DNA from: Branchinecta lynchi
Lineage: Eukaryota > Arthropoda > Branchiopoda > Anostraca > Branchinectidae
Direction: 5' to 3'
DNA length: 64,000 bases
Assembly (NCBI GenBank): GCA_023053575.1
Contig: JAKZAP010000018.1
Coordinates: 14,350,202 to 14,414,201 of the forward strand
In this document: positions 10,301-19,661 of the stretch, one piece after another
Position numbering within the stretch: the first letter of the stretch is position 1
Layout of the letters: each line of letters starts with the position of its first letter
Position numbers and translations under genes: made by a program
Notes under the pieces: model-generated
What the model was told of the DNA's origin: nothing
The model's input: the letters and a program-made list of their open reading frames with translations, nothing else
Databases searched by the model: none

Positions 10301-11199
10301 AGGGTCCTCTTCAGGCTGTCAATCTTCAGGGTCAACGTCAGGGAAAGAAACAAAACTGCATAATCAAGGAATATTTGTTTCTATATTTTTGTAAGTCGGC
10401 TGTACTACATACGTGGATTATAAATAAATAATGATTATCATTATTATAGATAGCCTGGCAGCCCATTTGTGTGTATTTTTTCAGTTACTGTGTATTTTTA
10501 TATATGCTCACAAAAAAATCCATAGACACCGACAGATTTACCGCAGTAAAAGAGATAATAGTTGCGTTTTTGCAGATACCATAGTATCTGTTACCACGGT
10601 AACTCAATTTGCAATTAGTCATTTTTGCAGTTACCATGGTATCTGATACACGGTGGCTCTGCAAAAACGACTATGGCCGTAATTGCGCTTTTCGACGTCA
10701 TCTCAAAGATATCCATTTACATAACTAAGTGCTAAACTTCTTTCTCGCCAATCTGACAAAATTTGGTGAAAGTGAGATGACTTTCTAGACACCAAGACCA
10801 GTTACCACGGTCGGACCGTAGTATCTGAATATCAGATACGACGATAACTGGTCAGGTACTACGATAACTGCAAAAACGACTTTAGACCGTGGTATCAGAT
10901 ACCATGGTATCTGCAAAAAACGCAACTAATATCAATAACTGGCCAGATACCACGATAACTGCGAAAACGACTTAAGACCGTGTCAGATACCATGGTATCT
11001 GCAAAAACGCAACTAATATTACTTACGAAGTTGAATCTTCTGGTGAAGGCCACCACATTCGGAGCAGTTTGGTGTTTATTCTTGCTCGTCCACGAGCAAG
11101 AACTCAGCTCATCGGGGTGAATGCGTCGGAAGACCTCGAGGTCGAGGAGGGTCAGCTCTGATGCGACGTCTTCTACTGGCACGCTCAAGATATCAACGC
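1114..11199 (-). CDS. RALGPS: RALGPS-like Ral guanine-nucleotide exchange factor, four-exon partial gene
   Basis: The spliced product of exons 11027-11199, 5062-5225, 3417-3559 and 1114-1339 reads as most of a RasGEF (CDC25-homology) domain. RALGPS proteins load GTP on Ral GTPases at membranes, using a RasGEF domain, a proline-rich linker and a C-terminal PH domain. All four exons have GT donors and AG acceptors. The phases agree at each junction (0, then 2+1, then 1+2), so the frame stays open. Family hallmarks seen include APNVVAFTRRFN, VSFWVVQEVL, NLHSL, CIPYLG, DLIHIDTAHP and SVRYIEE. The proline-rich and PH parts should lie left of base 1. The first coding exon is not certain: one at 49341-49461 ends in a compatible phase, but 38 kb away. 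Introns are filled with mobile elements. RALGPS is favoured over other RasGEFs by the DLIxID and RYIEExQKFxEDD stretches. Confidence 0.9.
1354..1560 (+). pseudogene. LINE reverse-transcriptase C-terminal remnant
   Basis: The + strand reads WFGHVSKKDDSTL and later GRRKTWLRTLKEDLKP, matching the degenerate WFGHV..R.DD..L...GRR..W...L..DL tail of many non-LTR retrotransposon polyproteins. Only about 60 codons survive, with no start or polymerase core. It is a truncated intronic insertion close to the acceptor side of exon d. Family assignment within LINEs is not possible from this fragment. Confidence 0.6.
2150..2350. repeat. Degenerate AT-rich tandem repeat
   Basis: Imperfect tandem copies built from CTATTATTTTCTAACTATT, TACTACTATATTGTTA and CACAATCTATT-like segments. 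Low-complexity intronic DNA; no coding potential. Confidence 0.7.
2568..2865. mobile_element. hAT-type MITE
   Basis: The right end (inverted, CAGTGGTTCCCAGCCGCGTA) and the left end (CAGAGTCGGTAGTCAACC, then a TACCACGTACCCCT stretch) are imperfect terminal inverted repeats of the ZBED/Charlie-like hAT type. The same terminal sequence occurs at 25980-26021 beside hAT transposase remnants. About 300 bp, non-coding. No clear 8-bp target duplication is visible. Confidence 0.6.
2866..3416. other. RALGPS intron, nothing recognised
   Basis: I see no element boundary, exon or RNA gene. Exon c follows directly. Confidence 0.4.
3417..3559 (-). CDS. RALGPS: RALGPS exon c: RasGEF core
   Basis: 143 bp: one base, 47 codons, one base. 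Acceptor TTATTTATCTTCTAG, donor GTGAGT. The product LKQTWRHVPKKDLLLYEKL..., ending CIPYLG after splicing, corresponds to the RLTKTW to PSIPYLG segment of RALGPS proteins. Its last base joins the first two of exon d to give the Gly of YLG. No stop or frameshift. Confidence 0.92.
4395..4480 (+). repeat. Penelope-like tail fragment (family C)
   Basis: Contains TTATCCGGTTAG and CAGCTTGGGCTGAAGGAATA, related to segments at 14490-14525, 5810-5890, 47805-47870 and 55180-55220. A truncated dispersed repeat. Confidence 0.4.
4651..4760 (+). repeat. Poly-C repeat family P, copy 1
   Basis: GTTCTACTCATTCACTAGG, then GTCGGGTCTAGGC, a C homopolymer, and GGACCGCGA. The same order is present at 5268-5370 with a longer C run. 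Dispersed repeat in a RALGPS intron; full limits unknown. Confidence 0.6.
5062..5225 (-). CDS. RALGPS: RALGPS exon b: RasGEF core
   Basis: 164 bp: 54 codons plus two bases. Acceptor ATTTCTCTTTAAG, donor GTAAGTGT. The product starts VSFWVVQEVLNHSD and contains RVRAEVISYFIRVAKKL, NLHSL and SALKSEPIY, the central helical part of the RasGEF fold where the family has VSFWVVREIL and a LNNLHSLM-type segment. It ends in two bases (AG) that complete an Arg codon with exon c. No internal stop. Confidence 0.93.
5268..5545. repeat. Poly-C repeat family P, copy 2, with inverted partner
   Basis: Same leading segment as at 4651-4760. At 5468-5520 a G-run followed by GGGGTCGCCTAGG resembles the inverted form of the GGTCTAGGCGACCCC part, so this may be a foldback element carrying homopolymers on both arms. 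Confidence 0.5.
5566..5818. mobile_element. MITE family F, copy 1
   Basis: Left arm CACTGTCACAAGTTTCATA and right arm (inverted) TACTGTCAGAAGTTTGATA are imperfect terminal inverted repeats around ~250 bp of non-coding DNA. A second copy begins at 19158 with CACTGTCAGAAGTTTCATA. Confidence 0.6.
5930..6166 (-). pseudogene. LINE reverse-transcriptase C-terminal remnant
   Basis: On the minus strand: LRWFRHLHQLQNDRLVKKIL, an interruption by a proline-encoding poly-G run, then RKRPGGRLKNCWETVKKDLG. This is the common WFGHV...RLVKKIL...GR...W...V..DL tail of non-LTR retrotransposons. It stops where family A element A1 begins, so A1 either truncated it or inserted next to it. Confidence 0.65.
6233..6364 (+). 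repeat. 5' long terminal repeat
   Basis: 132 bp, starts TGTGACGGTACGTCAC and ends CCTTCACA, so TG...CA borders. Contains GTATATATTTATCA (possible TATA-like) and AATAAA. Nearly identical to 8000-8131. Followed by TGGTGGCAGCGGTGGGAT, placed as a primer-binding site, though I cannot name the tRNA. Confidence 0.9.
6740..7506 (+). CDS. Internally deleted gag-pol remnant of the LTR element
   Basis: Open frame after a TAG at about 6737. In order: a degenerate CCHC-like zinc knuckle (C-x13-C with His, 6825-6866), a retropepsin-like active-site segment LIDSGSRVSVL near 7045-7080 (consensus D[ST]G), then RKEVLRFAHCNPLGRHLEKNK near 7400-7460, which looks like the H-x-H zinc-binding start of an integrase. 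Reverse transcriptase and RNase H are missing between protease and integrase, consistent with deletion. It could still be expressed from the LTR; function is doubtful. No ATG fixes the start. Confidence 0.55.
8000..8131 (+). repeat. 3' long terminal repeat
   Basis: 132 bp, same borders and length as the 5' LTR with a handful of substitutions. Followed by the target duplication GTCAG and by family A sequence (CACGATAACTCTCGAAG). Confidence 0.9.
9035..9404. mobile_element. MITE J nested in A1
   Basis: Left TAAAGCCAGGCTTCATCTT and right (inverted) TAAAGCGAGGGTTCATCTT, both continuing CCAGATTCC, form ~30-bp terminal inverted repeats around 370 bp of non-coding DNA with further CTTCCAGA/CCGGA motifs inside. 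Confidence 0.6.
9967..10140. mobile_element. Poly-G/poly-C MITE
   Basis: Ends GGCCGTATCCGGGGAGG and (inverted) GGCCCGTATCCAGGAATTT are imperfect inverted repeats. G and C homopolymers lie just inside both ends. About 170 bp, non-coding. Confidence 0.55.
10225..10335 (-). repeat. Penelope-like tail fragment (family C)
   Basis: Contains ACAACGGATACGTTAGCTAC, a TCGATATTTCGGCCC box and CTTGGCAAGGGTCCTCTTCA, closely matching one arm of the inverted pair at 14284-14490. Assignment to Penelope-like elements is by general resemblance only. Confidence 0.45.
10562..11012. mobile_element. Foldback element H1
   Basis: Ends in inverted copies of TTGCGTTTTTGCAGATACC; further palindromes (CAGATACCATGGTATCTG, ACCACGGTCGGACCGT) make up each arm. 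About 450 bp and non-coding. Its right end is 14 bp from RALGPS exon a. Relatives: H2 at 11224 and H3 at 54234-54632. Confidence 0.8.
11027..11199 (-). CDS. RALGPS: RALGPS exon a: start of the RasGEF domain
   Basis: 173 bp: two bases plus 57 codons. The acceptor follows a T-rich tract (TTTATTTCATTTCAG) and the donor is GTAAGT. The product begins VDILSVPVEDVASELTLLD and ends APNVVAFTRRFNF, the first helices and first conserved block of a RasGEF domain. It ends in phase 0, matching exon b, which begins with VSFW. The exon is squeezed between two copies of foldback element H: H1 ends 14 bp beyond the donor side and H2 begins about 25 bp beyond the acceptor side. Confidence 0.92.
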
Positions 11200-11223
11200 C
11201 TGAAATGAAATAAATACGTGAGC

Positions 11224-11447
11224 TGCGTTTTTGCGGAACATGGTATCTGATACCACGCGGTCTAAAGTCGTTTCGACCACGGTCAAAAACAGCTTTTGCA
11301 GTTTTCGCGGTATCTGATATTCAGATACCACGGTCCGACCGTGGTAACTCATCGTGGTATCTGAGAAGTCATCTCACTTTCATCAAATTTTGTCAAATTG
11401 GCGAGAAAGAAGTTTAGCACTTAGTGACGTAGCTGGATATCAGTTTG
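11224..11447. mobile_element. Foldback element H2, truncated by B1
   Basis: Starts TGCGTTTTTGCGGAACATGG, then the GATACCACG and ACCACGGTCCGACCGTGG palindromes, and runs in step with H3 up to CTGGATATCAGTTTGTA, where element B1 begins. The remainder of H2 was not found on the far side of B1. Confidence 0.75.
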
Positions 11448-13205
11448 TATGGCACTTGCCCTTCGGCCAAGTGCCATATAGCGATTATAATTTATGTCCG
11501 TCAGTCAGGCCCGGTTTTGCTAGTTCGGGCACTTCCAGATAAGCTAGGACGATAAAACTTGGCAGGCATATCAGGGACCAGACGAGATTAAATTAGAAAT
11601 AGTCGCTTCCCCGATCCGACCATCTGGGGGGGGGGGAGTGGAGGGATGGGGAATCCGAAAAAATTAGATATTTTTAGCTTACGAACGGGTGATCGGATCT
11701 TAATGAAAATTGATATATGGAAGGACCTGGTGTGTTGGACGTTCCATTTTAAATCCAGATGTGACACTGGGGGGAGTTGGAGGGGGAAACCGGAAATCTT
11801 GGAAAACGCTTAGGGTAGAGAGATGCGGATGAAAAATGGTGAAAGAACAAGCACAAGTCGTGATACGTGACTGACATAACCGGAACGGATCCGCTCACTT
11901 TGGGGGAGTCCCTAGTGATTACGCGAGTTCGGTGCTTCCTAATGTGTTAGGACGATGAAAATTGGCAAGCATGCCAACCCGACAAGATTAAATAGGAAAT
12001 AGTCACTTCCTCGATCCAACTATCTGGGGGGGGGGGGAGTGGAGGAGGGAGAGCCGAAAAGTTGAGGTACTTTTAACTTGCGAACGGGTGATCGGATCTT
12101 GATGAAAGTTCACATTTAGGATGACCTCCTGTCTCAGACTTCCCACTTCAAATCCGGGCCGGATCCTATGACATTGGGGGGAGTTGGAGGAAGGAACCGG
12201 AAATCTTGAGAAACGCTTTGAGTGGAGGGATCGGGATGAAACTAGGTGGGAGGAACAAGCACAAGTCCTAGATACGTCATTGACATAACCTGACCGGGCC
12301 CGGGCACTGCGAGGGATTTGGGGGGGGGGGGATGCGTATTTCTAGTCATCCTGCGAGTTCGGCATACATCCTGATGTGCTAGGACGATGAAACTTGGCAG
12401 TTATGTCAGGGAACCGAACAGATTGGCTTGAGATAGTCGTTTCCCCGATCAGACCATCGTGGGGGGAATGGATGGATGGGGAGTCCGGAATCTAGTGACA
12501 TGCATAACTTTTGAACGGGCGATCGGATTTAAATGAAACTTGTCACGTGGAAAGAGCTATCGCCTCAGATGTTCAGTGTCAAGTGCGGGTCGGGTCCGAT
12601 ACCTGTGGGGGGGGGGATGAGGGGGCGGAAAATTAAAAAAAACGCTCAAAGCAGAGGGATTGGGACGGAACTTTTTGGAGAGAACAAGCATTAGGCCTAG
12701 ATACGAAACTGATGGAGCCAGATGGTTTTGGGGCTCTGTGGGGGGAGTCGGAGGGGGATTTCTGGAATTCTAGTTGTCACGAGTTCCAGATGCACTAAGA
12801 CAACGAAACCTTGCAGGCATATTATTGACCGGACTTGATTGACTTAAAAACCTGACACAACATACCCCCAGAAACTTTCGTTCCTAAATCCGAGCATTTT
12901 TGGGGGAGCGAGGGAAGGAAAATATGGAAATTGACTTCTGCAAATTGCGAACGAGTGGTCTGATTCAAGTGAAACTTAATGGGTGATAAAAATCGACGAC
13001 CTAGACATGTAAAATTCGAACAACATGCGACCACGGTTGGGGGAATTGAAGGGGGGGGGACTTTTGACATGCAAAAAAAAAAAAACGGATGGACCGAATG
13101 AGATGCAAGTTCGACAGTGCCGAGTTTATGCGGCCTAGATTTGTTATTTGGCGTCCGGGCCGGATTCGGCCAAGGTAGGGGGGGGGGAGGGGTACCGGAA
13201 ATTTG
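11448..13205 (+). mobile_element. Family B element B1
   Basis: Left end is the hairpin TATGGCACTTGCCCTTCGGC and its complement, then GTCCGTCAGTCAGG, TTTTGCTAGTTCGGGCACTT and GGACGATAAAACTTGGC. Inside are about six degenerate ~280-bp units (GGATCGGATCTTGATGAAA, GGGGGGAGTTGGAGG). The usual right end (GAGCTCGTAGCTCTTG) is absent; the right limit is approximate. Inserted in H2. Confidence 0.75.
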
Positions 13206-13317
13206 CAGATAGACTACATTGCTATATTTCAGCTCATTGCTACTATTGCGAGATCCCTATTCCTAAAGCCCGGTATAAAGTGGCAACTGTCGTGGTTTGC
13301 GAACTACGTTTACCGGT

Positions 13318-13562
13318 ACTGACTAAACTTTAGCCGATTACCTATGGCCCGTGACGTTTTCATGACGTCATGAAAGAAATAGGAAAATCCGATTAAATAT
13401 TTATTTGTATATATATATAGAGAGAGCCGAGCGGCCAGCGAGGCGCCGGGCGCGTTTACACTTATAAACCGTTCTAGGGACAATCAGTTCCGTTAGAAAA
13501 TGGAAAGTATAAACTTTTCGTGTGATGTCACGACCCGTAGATAATCGGCTGAAGTTTAGTCA
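13318..13562. mobile_element. MITE I carrying an exon-like fragment
   Basis: Inverted arms TGACTAAACTTTAGCCGATT (13317) and its complement (to 13562) run for about 40 bp. Between the arms, 13455-13520 is related to the exon-like sequence at 40655-40720 (see findings). Non-autonomous. Confidence 0.6.
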
Positions 13563-14283
13563 ACACCCCAATCGGTTAGAGCGGTAGTAGTCACTACTAG
13601 TAGTGAGGGGTTGCCCACACCCCAAAACCTGATGTACACCCTTTCCCGGCACCGGCTAACACCGTCCAAAATCAGCGATGCCGGCAACGGTTCCGGCCAC
13701 AAATTTGGCAATTCATCTCTCAAACACTTCTGAACATTCTTCCTCTTTCAGTTTTCTTCTCTTTTTTTAAAAAGTATGTGAAAATTAAGGTAACGTGAAT
13801 CTTTTTTTTTTAGTGCCCCCACAGGCCCATTCGGGCTTCCATGCAGTCAGAAGTATAAGCTAAATGTATAAAGGATGTTAAGAGGTTATAAAAGGTGTAT
13901 TTATGTAGTTTAGCATGTAAAAGTTGGTTTGTATAATAAAGAGTATTAAACTAAAAATTAAACTAAACATGTTAATTCTGATGTTCTATCACGTGACAAC
14001 CGGCGCCGTCTCCAGACACTTGCTTTACATTAAAATTGAGACTGGGCAACCCCTCGACTAGTAGAGAAAGGATACTTCTGTAAACACCCATCGGCACTCA
14101 TTATCTGAGTTTAGAAGTTTTAGAAGCCTCGATTTCTTCTCTGAAAAGTATTATTTTAGTGAAAAAAAAAATGTGTACCAAAATAGTAATTTTATTAAAA
14201 TGGAAGTGTGGCAGTACGTGAACAAAAGCGCCAGTTATGCCACCAGTGGCATAAAGCCAATAGTGAATAGTTAATTATTTGAT

Positions 14284-14490
14284 CAAACAATGTTTACAAC
14301 GGATACGTCAGCTACGATTCTTCATCAGCGATATTTCGGCTATTTCTGATATTTCTGATTACAGGTTTATTTTCTTCCCCGAAGTTGAACCAGAGGATTG
14401 ACAGCCTGACGAGGACCCTTGCCAAGAAGGGCCGACATATCGCTGATGAAGAATCGTAGCTGACGTATCCGTTGTAAACATTGTTTGAAT
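14284..14490. repeat. Family C inverted pair (Penelope-like tails)
   Basis: AACAATGTTTACAACGGATA...CTTCATCAGCGATATTTCGG at 14287-14341 is repeated in inverted form at 14431-14490. The right arm is preceded by GAGGACCCTTGCCAAGAAGG. Head-to-head truncated copies are typical of Penelope-like elements; this is an inference. Confidence 0.55.
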
Positions 14491-14635
14491 AAATGTTTCA
14501 AAGTCAGCTTGGGCTCAAAGAATATTTAATTATTTGATATTACCGTTAAACAATAAAACTCTAGCCACAGGCATTTACGATCAGTACAAAAACAAACACA
14601 AATGGCGAAAATCTGAAAATTCCCTCACCAACCAC

Positions 14636-14762
14636 TAAATATAGGAATACGGGGTCCATCTACTAACTTGACCTGTACTTTAACATAGAGGATCCTCACA
14701 CCAAGTTTGAACGAACATCTCATCCACTTCTGCTAATAGAAAGAATGACAGTCAGACGGACA
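14636..14762 (-). mobile_element. Family A left-end fragment
   Basis: Minus-strand match to the A left region: GGATCCTCACACCAAGTTTG, CATCTCATCC and a CAGTCAGACGGACAAACTT stretch. No terminal palindrome remains. Confidence 0.5.
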
Positions 14763-16900
14763 AACTTGAAAGCCATTTTGAATAAAACACCAGAGTTATC
14801 CCAAAAAATGCAAAAGAATTACAGAGGGAGGATCCCCAAGAGTGATCAGATATTCTGAAAGAAGCACCAGACGTGTGCCAAAAATGAAATAAAACCGGAG
14901 AGTGAACATCTATAATCTTTAGCATACACTTCTAGGGAGTCTTAAAAAAAAAAAAAAACTCTTCTACTGATATGCCTTCTAGTTTCCGGGAAGGAGTTCC
15001 ATATTTGCGAACTTAAATGTCGAACTAAATACTTGATCTGGTACAAGGATATCGACTGGCTGACAGACTAGACCGTTGTTTTATCGTGTCATAACCATAT
15101 AAAGCCCTGAGTCGGATACCCGGGATCCAGTTTACCTTTACGACCGCGTAAAGGCAAAGAGAAAAAATTCAACGAAGAACTCAAAGAAGGTATAAATAAG
15201 ATACGATCTAATAAGGTCTGTAAAGTGAGATCAATTCTTAAAATGGATAAAAATTACTTCCGTTAGGAGATACCTGCGTTCGATTTTCACTTGAGACCCA
15301 GAAAACTGTACGGTATTCAAACTTCAGCAAACAGAATCTATGGAAATCAAAGGATGAGGGGTGGGGGGGTGTCTGGAAAGTCATTAAGCTAGCAGCTTAC
15401 CACTTGGAACCGAGTTGCCTCACTGGTTCCATGTGGTAAACATGTACTCCACTAGTGTGACAGTGGTGTAACCTCCTCAGTAAACTGAACTGATTACCTA
15501 TCTGATGGATCACTCAGACATAACCCGACGCTTTCCTGTAGTTCAGGACTGAAAATAGTTCGCTAAGCGAGTATACAGCAACCTGGACTCTGCAGTATAC
15601 TATATCCAAGGACAATACTTCAGCTTCAACTTCCGGAAGCTCCTAGGCCTCTGAACGTTCGTTCCTCCCCTGATCACCAGCGCATGGTGCAAACAGACGG
15701 TCATGTTTTCACGGACGAATTTCCACACTTTCATCATAAAGCTGTCCTAACTCCTTACTGGACAAAGCATGGTGCCGTTCACGAGTTCCAGTTACTGGTA
15801 CGCCGTCTGAATAATTAAACTTCAAAGTATATGGCTTGAGTGAAGAAGGAATCGAAGCATCAGCTGCCATTGAAACTTCCTATACATGGCACTCAAATGC
15901 ACGGCGCTCATTGCACACAAAGCAAACACGCGCGCTCACGAATGCGTGCAAATGACCACCGCTCAACCGGGATACAGTCGAACAATTATTAACCACCGAC
16001 GCCGGTTAATCTCCTAATTACCCTTCGGAGACACTTTTACGGAAACCAAGATTAGCGCCCACGCCTCACTACAATCACCACTTATTCTCTTAAAAACATA
16101 AGCCCGCAACGCCTCACGACTTTCTCGAATACCCACATCTTCTCCACATTTTGTGTTCACGCCTCGTTAGAATCACCATGGGAGTTTCTATATTCTCTTA
16201 GGAAACATTCAAGACTTGGAACACACATCTAAATGTCACTGTCATTGACCTCTCCATGAGCGCTACTCGCACAAGACTGATTAAGAAAAACACGATCGCC
16301 AAACGACGCAAATTTCCAGAGTGTGACGTAACTGGAAAAAAAAAGTTATCGTATCCCTTCTTTGGCAGACAGTTGGTCGGAAGTGGAGCACGAAAGCTGT
16401 AACAAAGTTCCTTTTGCGTTCCAGAGCTGGTTCCCATTTGGTAATACTCTACTTGACAACTTAGTTATCTGTGATCGTCACCAGTGTCACCATCATGCCC
16501 ACTTAGCTGATCTTTTTATAGCACGTCCGCGATATAGCATTGTCGCATCAATCCGCTTAATTCTTCGTAGGAGATTTCTTGAATAGGGATGAGATACGAC
16601 AGTCTGGTTACTCATCACTTACTCACAAAACCCAATGGATGCGCTACTTCGTTGCCCCGCTATTCATATAATCGATTCTCTTCGACTGAACTTTTTCTTT
16701 CGATTTTGTGTTAGCTCTATGTGCCTGTATGTCTATGCTTGAAAGATTCAGCAATTATAAAGGTAAACAACTATTAAAAAAAAAATTGGGTCAGAAGATA
16801 TATCCGGCTTTCTTCAAAAGTGACCTTAAAATCTGCAATTGAACATTTCCTGAGCTTCGCTTCGTTAGCCATGGAAAAGCACGCTGTTGTTGAACTTCAA
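14763..16900. other. No gene found; short local duplications
   Basis: Around 16050-16210 a CACGCCTC..AATCACCA..ATTCTCTTA segment occurs twice. Otherwise I recognise nothing. Confidence 0.35.
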
Positions 16901-17021
16901 AGTCTCCGCATCGGGGTGAACTTTCTCTTGTCCGGCAGTCCAGCAGTGCATAATTATTCTGAACGTCACTACTATAGCCCAAGGCGAAAAAAGAATCCAT
17001 TAGCGGAGTCAAATAATCTAG

Positions 17022-17740
17022 CGTATTCCAGTCCAGGATGAAAAAAAATGAGGTGGGTTTTCAGTTAAACTTTAACGAGTGAAAGGGAGCCACCAGAAGG
17101 TTCAGTTGCCGCGTCATCTTGACTCGTTCCTCCAACGTAAGTATCATTCATCTTCCCTCGACAAAGAGCCTATGAGCTGGGACGTTGTAAATAGGCCCAG
17201 AGAAATGTATAGAAACAGAGTAATAAACAGGTCTACATTCCTTCCATTCAATAAAGACGGCCTCTAAATAAGCTGTTTCTGCTTGAAATCAAACCATCTT
17301 TGGGATTTCACCATTCACCTTCTCTGTGATGAACCTTCAGTGTATTCAAGTCCAAGAATCAAAAAAAATAAGCGGGAGTTTTCAGTTGAACTTTAAGAGT
17401 GACACGCCAGTCAACCAGAAGGTTCAGTTGCCGCGTCATCTTGACTTCCCATACCACCTGACAGAAATGTGTTTAACAATCGCGAACTCGCACTCGCAGG
17501 AGCTTTAACGATGGATCAGGCGGCCCAGATGCTGGGCTCTTTGTCGACGGGAGATGTCAGATACTTACGTCTGACAGGCGTTCTCGCAGTCATTGGTAGT
17601 ATGATAGCCTGATGTAGAAATGTATAGAAATAGAGAATATTTCTACATTCCTTCAATCGAATAAAGACGGCCTCGAAAGACACTGTTTCTAGTTGAAACC
17701 AAACCTCTGTGATTTCTGATATATGCAAGTTCTTTCTTTC
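17022..17740. repeat. Local segmental duplication
   Basis: 17022-17130 matches 17338-17442 (shared AAGGTTCAGTTGCCGCGTCA), and 17195-17300 matches 17610-17705 (AATAAAGACGGCCTC, then CTGTTTCT.GTTGAAA). Order is conserved, so a ~320-400-bp unit was duplicated and then diverged. Confidence 0.65.
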
Positions 17741-18299
17741 ACCGAAATCAAAATGAATGACACAACTACACAGACGCTCACCTCCTTCAGGATGTGAAAT
17801 GCGGAGTCTCTAACCCCTTTGCTCAACTCCCGTCACTCTGTTCCACTGATCTGCGACAAAAGAATTTTCGAATTTCTTCGATTGGTATTAAGAATCATCA
17901 GTGAATAATTATTATGATTATTTATGTTAGCGAAGTTAATATTTCAACTTGTTAACACTTTATCTATTGAATATTTTGAACGTCTCCTTTAATTTTTAAG
18001 CTCTGACTTTCTTGAAAATAGTTTCATTTAAGACGAGGATCCCCTGACATCTTGCCTGCCCTGACCATAACAGAGGTTCGTATAAACAATCAATCAAAAG
18101 CTTTAATGCCAAACAGATATTAGCCAGAAGAGGTAATCATGCAAAATAATACACGAAACATTAAAACGACAACAGGTTATTATTTATTTATTTGAATCAA
18201 ATACCGGCCAACTAGGGCCATTATAGAAAACAAAAGAACACTTTGCAAACTTACACTTTAAACACTAAGTTGGGTCAAACCCACAAAATACCAACTCCC

Positions 18300-18780
18300 C
18301 CCATTTCAGCGAAATGGGAAGAGATAACCGCATGTGCGACCCAGACAGAACAGCCAACAGAGGTTCTGGGACTCCAAAATTATATTCTGGAGTGAAAAAC
18401 AAGCTGATCTACGGACTTCAGAGAAAGATGGGAGACCTTTACCAACAAACATTGCCGAGGCACTACAATTCCAAGGAAAACCGTGCAACCACCGGAGGGA
18501 GTTACTGTACAGAACAAGAAAAGAATAACCGCGTCTGACCGTGCTATTAGTCACAAGAGAAATACCATAAAGTTGTGTGCAGTAAGCCCGGAAGAGGAAA
18601 GATTTCACCACTCCCTAACACTTCGCGAATTTCCTGATCAGGAGGTTGGCGCGAGCACAAAGTGATCTGGCCAATCCACTCACATGGAGTTCACCATCCA
18701 GCTTGGGGGATGATGAACTCCATTAGTGCATTAGATTAACTAATGCACTCTACGAGAAGTGACAAGAAATAAATGTTGGA
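18300..18780. other. Unrecognised region with hairpins
   Basis: Several short overlapping open frames, none recognised. 18694-18722 can form a TGGAGTTCA/TGAACTCCA hairpin and 18722-18750 a TTAGTGCATTAG/CTAATGCACT hairpin; AATAAA follows at about 18768. Confidence 0.3.
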
Positions 18781-19157
18781 ACAAAACTGTATAATATAAT
18801 AAAACAAAGAACAGATCCGATTCACACCAGAATAGAGACTCGGTTCGTAGTCTATGAAACAAAGGGTTAGATTAGCATCGCCCAAGTCCACGTTTGGATA
18901 CAGGCTTTAAGGATCCCTTTGCCGATGAGTCTTCACGGGAACTAAGTCTGGTAACTGTCTCAATAGTCTGGACAAAGAAAGTAGTCATTCGGGATTTCCA
19001 CCTTCACAAGAATGGAAAACATGTTCTATATGGCTTCCCGCAATTAAAGCAGGCCTTATGACAAACATTACCAGAAGGGCTGGCAACAAGGGAAAGAATG
19101 TACTTTCTAGAAGTAGGACGGACAGTAGCAATCAGAAATGTTCACATAAGAATAGTC

Positions 19158-19290
19158 TCCACTGTCAGAAGTTTCATAACAGATAACACAAAGATGCGCA
19201 GTTTCAACAGATAACACTTAGGATGTTAGCTGTTATGTTTGCAAAACGTTACACGTTAAAATGTTATGCATACAAGAAGAGATGAAATGC
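19158..19290. mobile_element. MITE family F, copy 2 (partial)
   Basis: CACTGTCAGAAGTTTCATA, then ACAGATAACACAAAGATGCG; shares its arm and the GATGCGCA segment with 5566-5818. Confidence 0.5.
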
Positions 19291-19661
19291 CGCTGAAAAA
19301 AAAAAAACAGCGGACATTTTGTTTCTCTTCACGATATCGGAAAAGTTAGCAGATGCTTTTCTCGGCGGTTTTGCGGATCTTCCTTGCAATGCTGATAGCA
19401 CTTTAATGCGTAATGTTTGAAGAACATAAGAGCTAATTCCGGCTTAATTCCGGATGTGGGGTAATTCCGGACATCACAAACAGCTCAGTAGCTACTAGTT
19501 CATAAATTTTTAAAAATTGCTAAATATAGTGCCATCTATGGTCTTCTTCGATTCGTAAACCGCACTGTCACCGCCCTCGTTTGGGGAAAGCCACCCTGGC
19601 ACCCAGTCATTTAGCGGACTTGGGAAGAAAAACATCGCCTAAAAACTTTAGTTATGTTCAC

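Noticed and set aside
14440..14470. CTGATGA box suggestive of a hammerhead ribozyme
   Set aside because: The GAAA box and cleavage triplet are not in hammerhead order; stems do not form.
18334..18660. Overlapping open frames that might be a small gene
   Set aside because: No recognisable family, splice sites or codon pattern favouring one frame.
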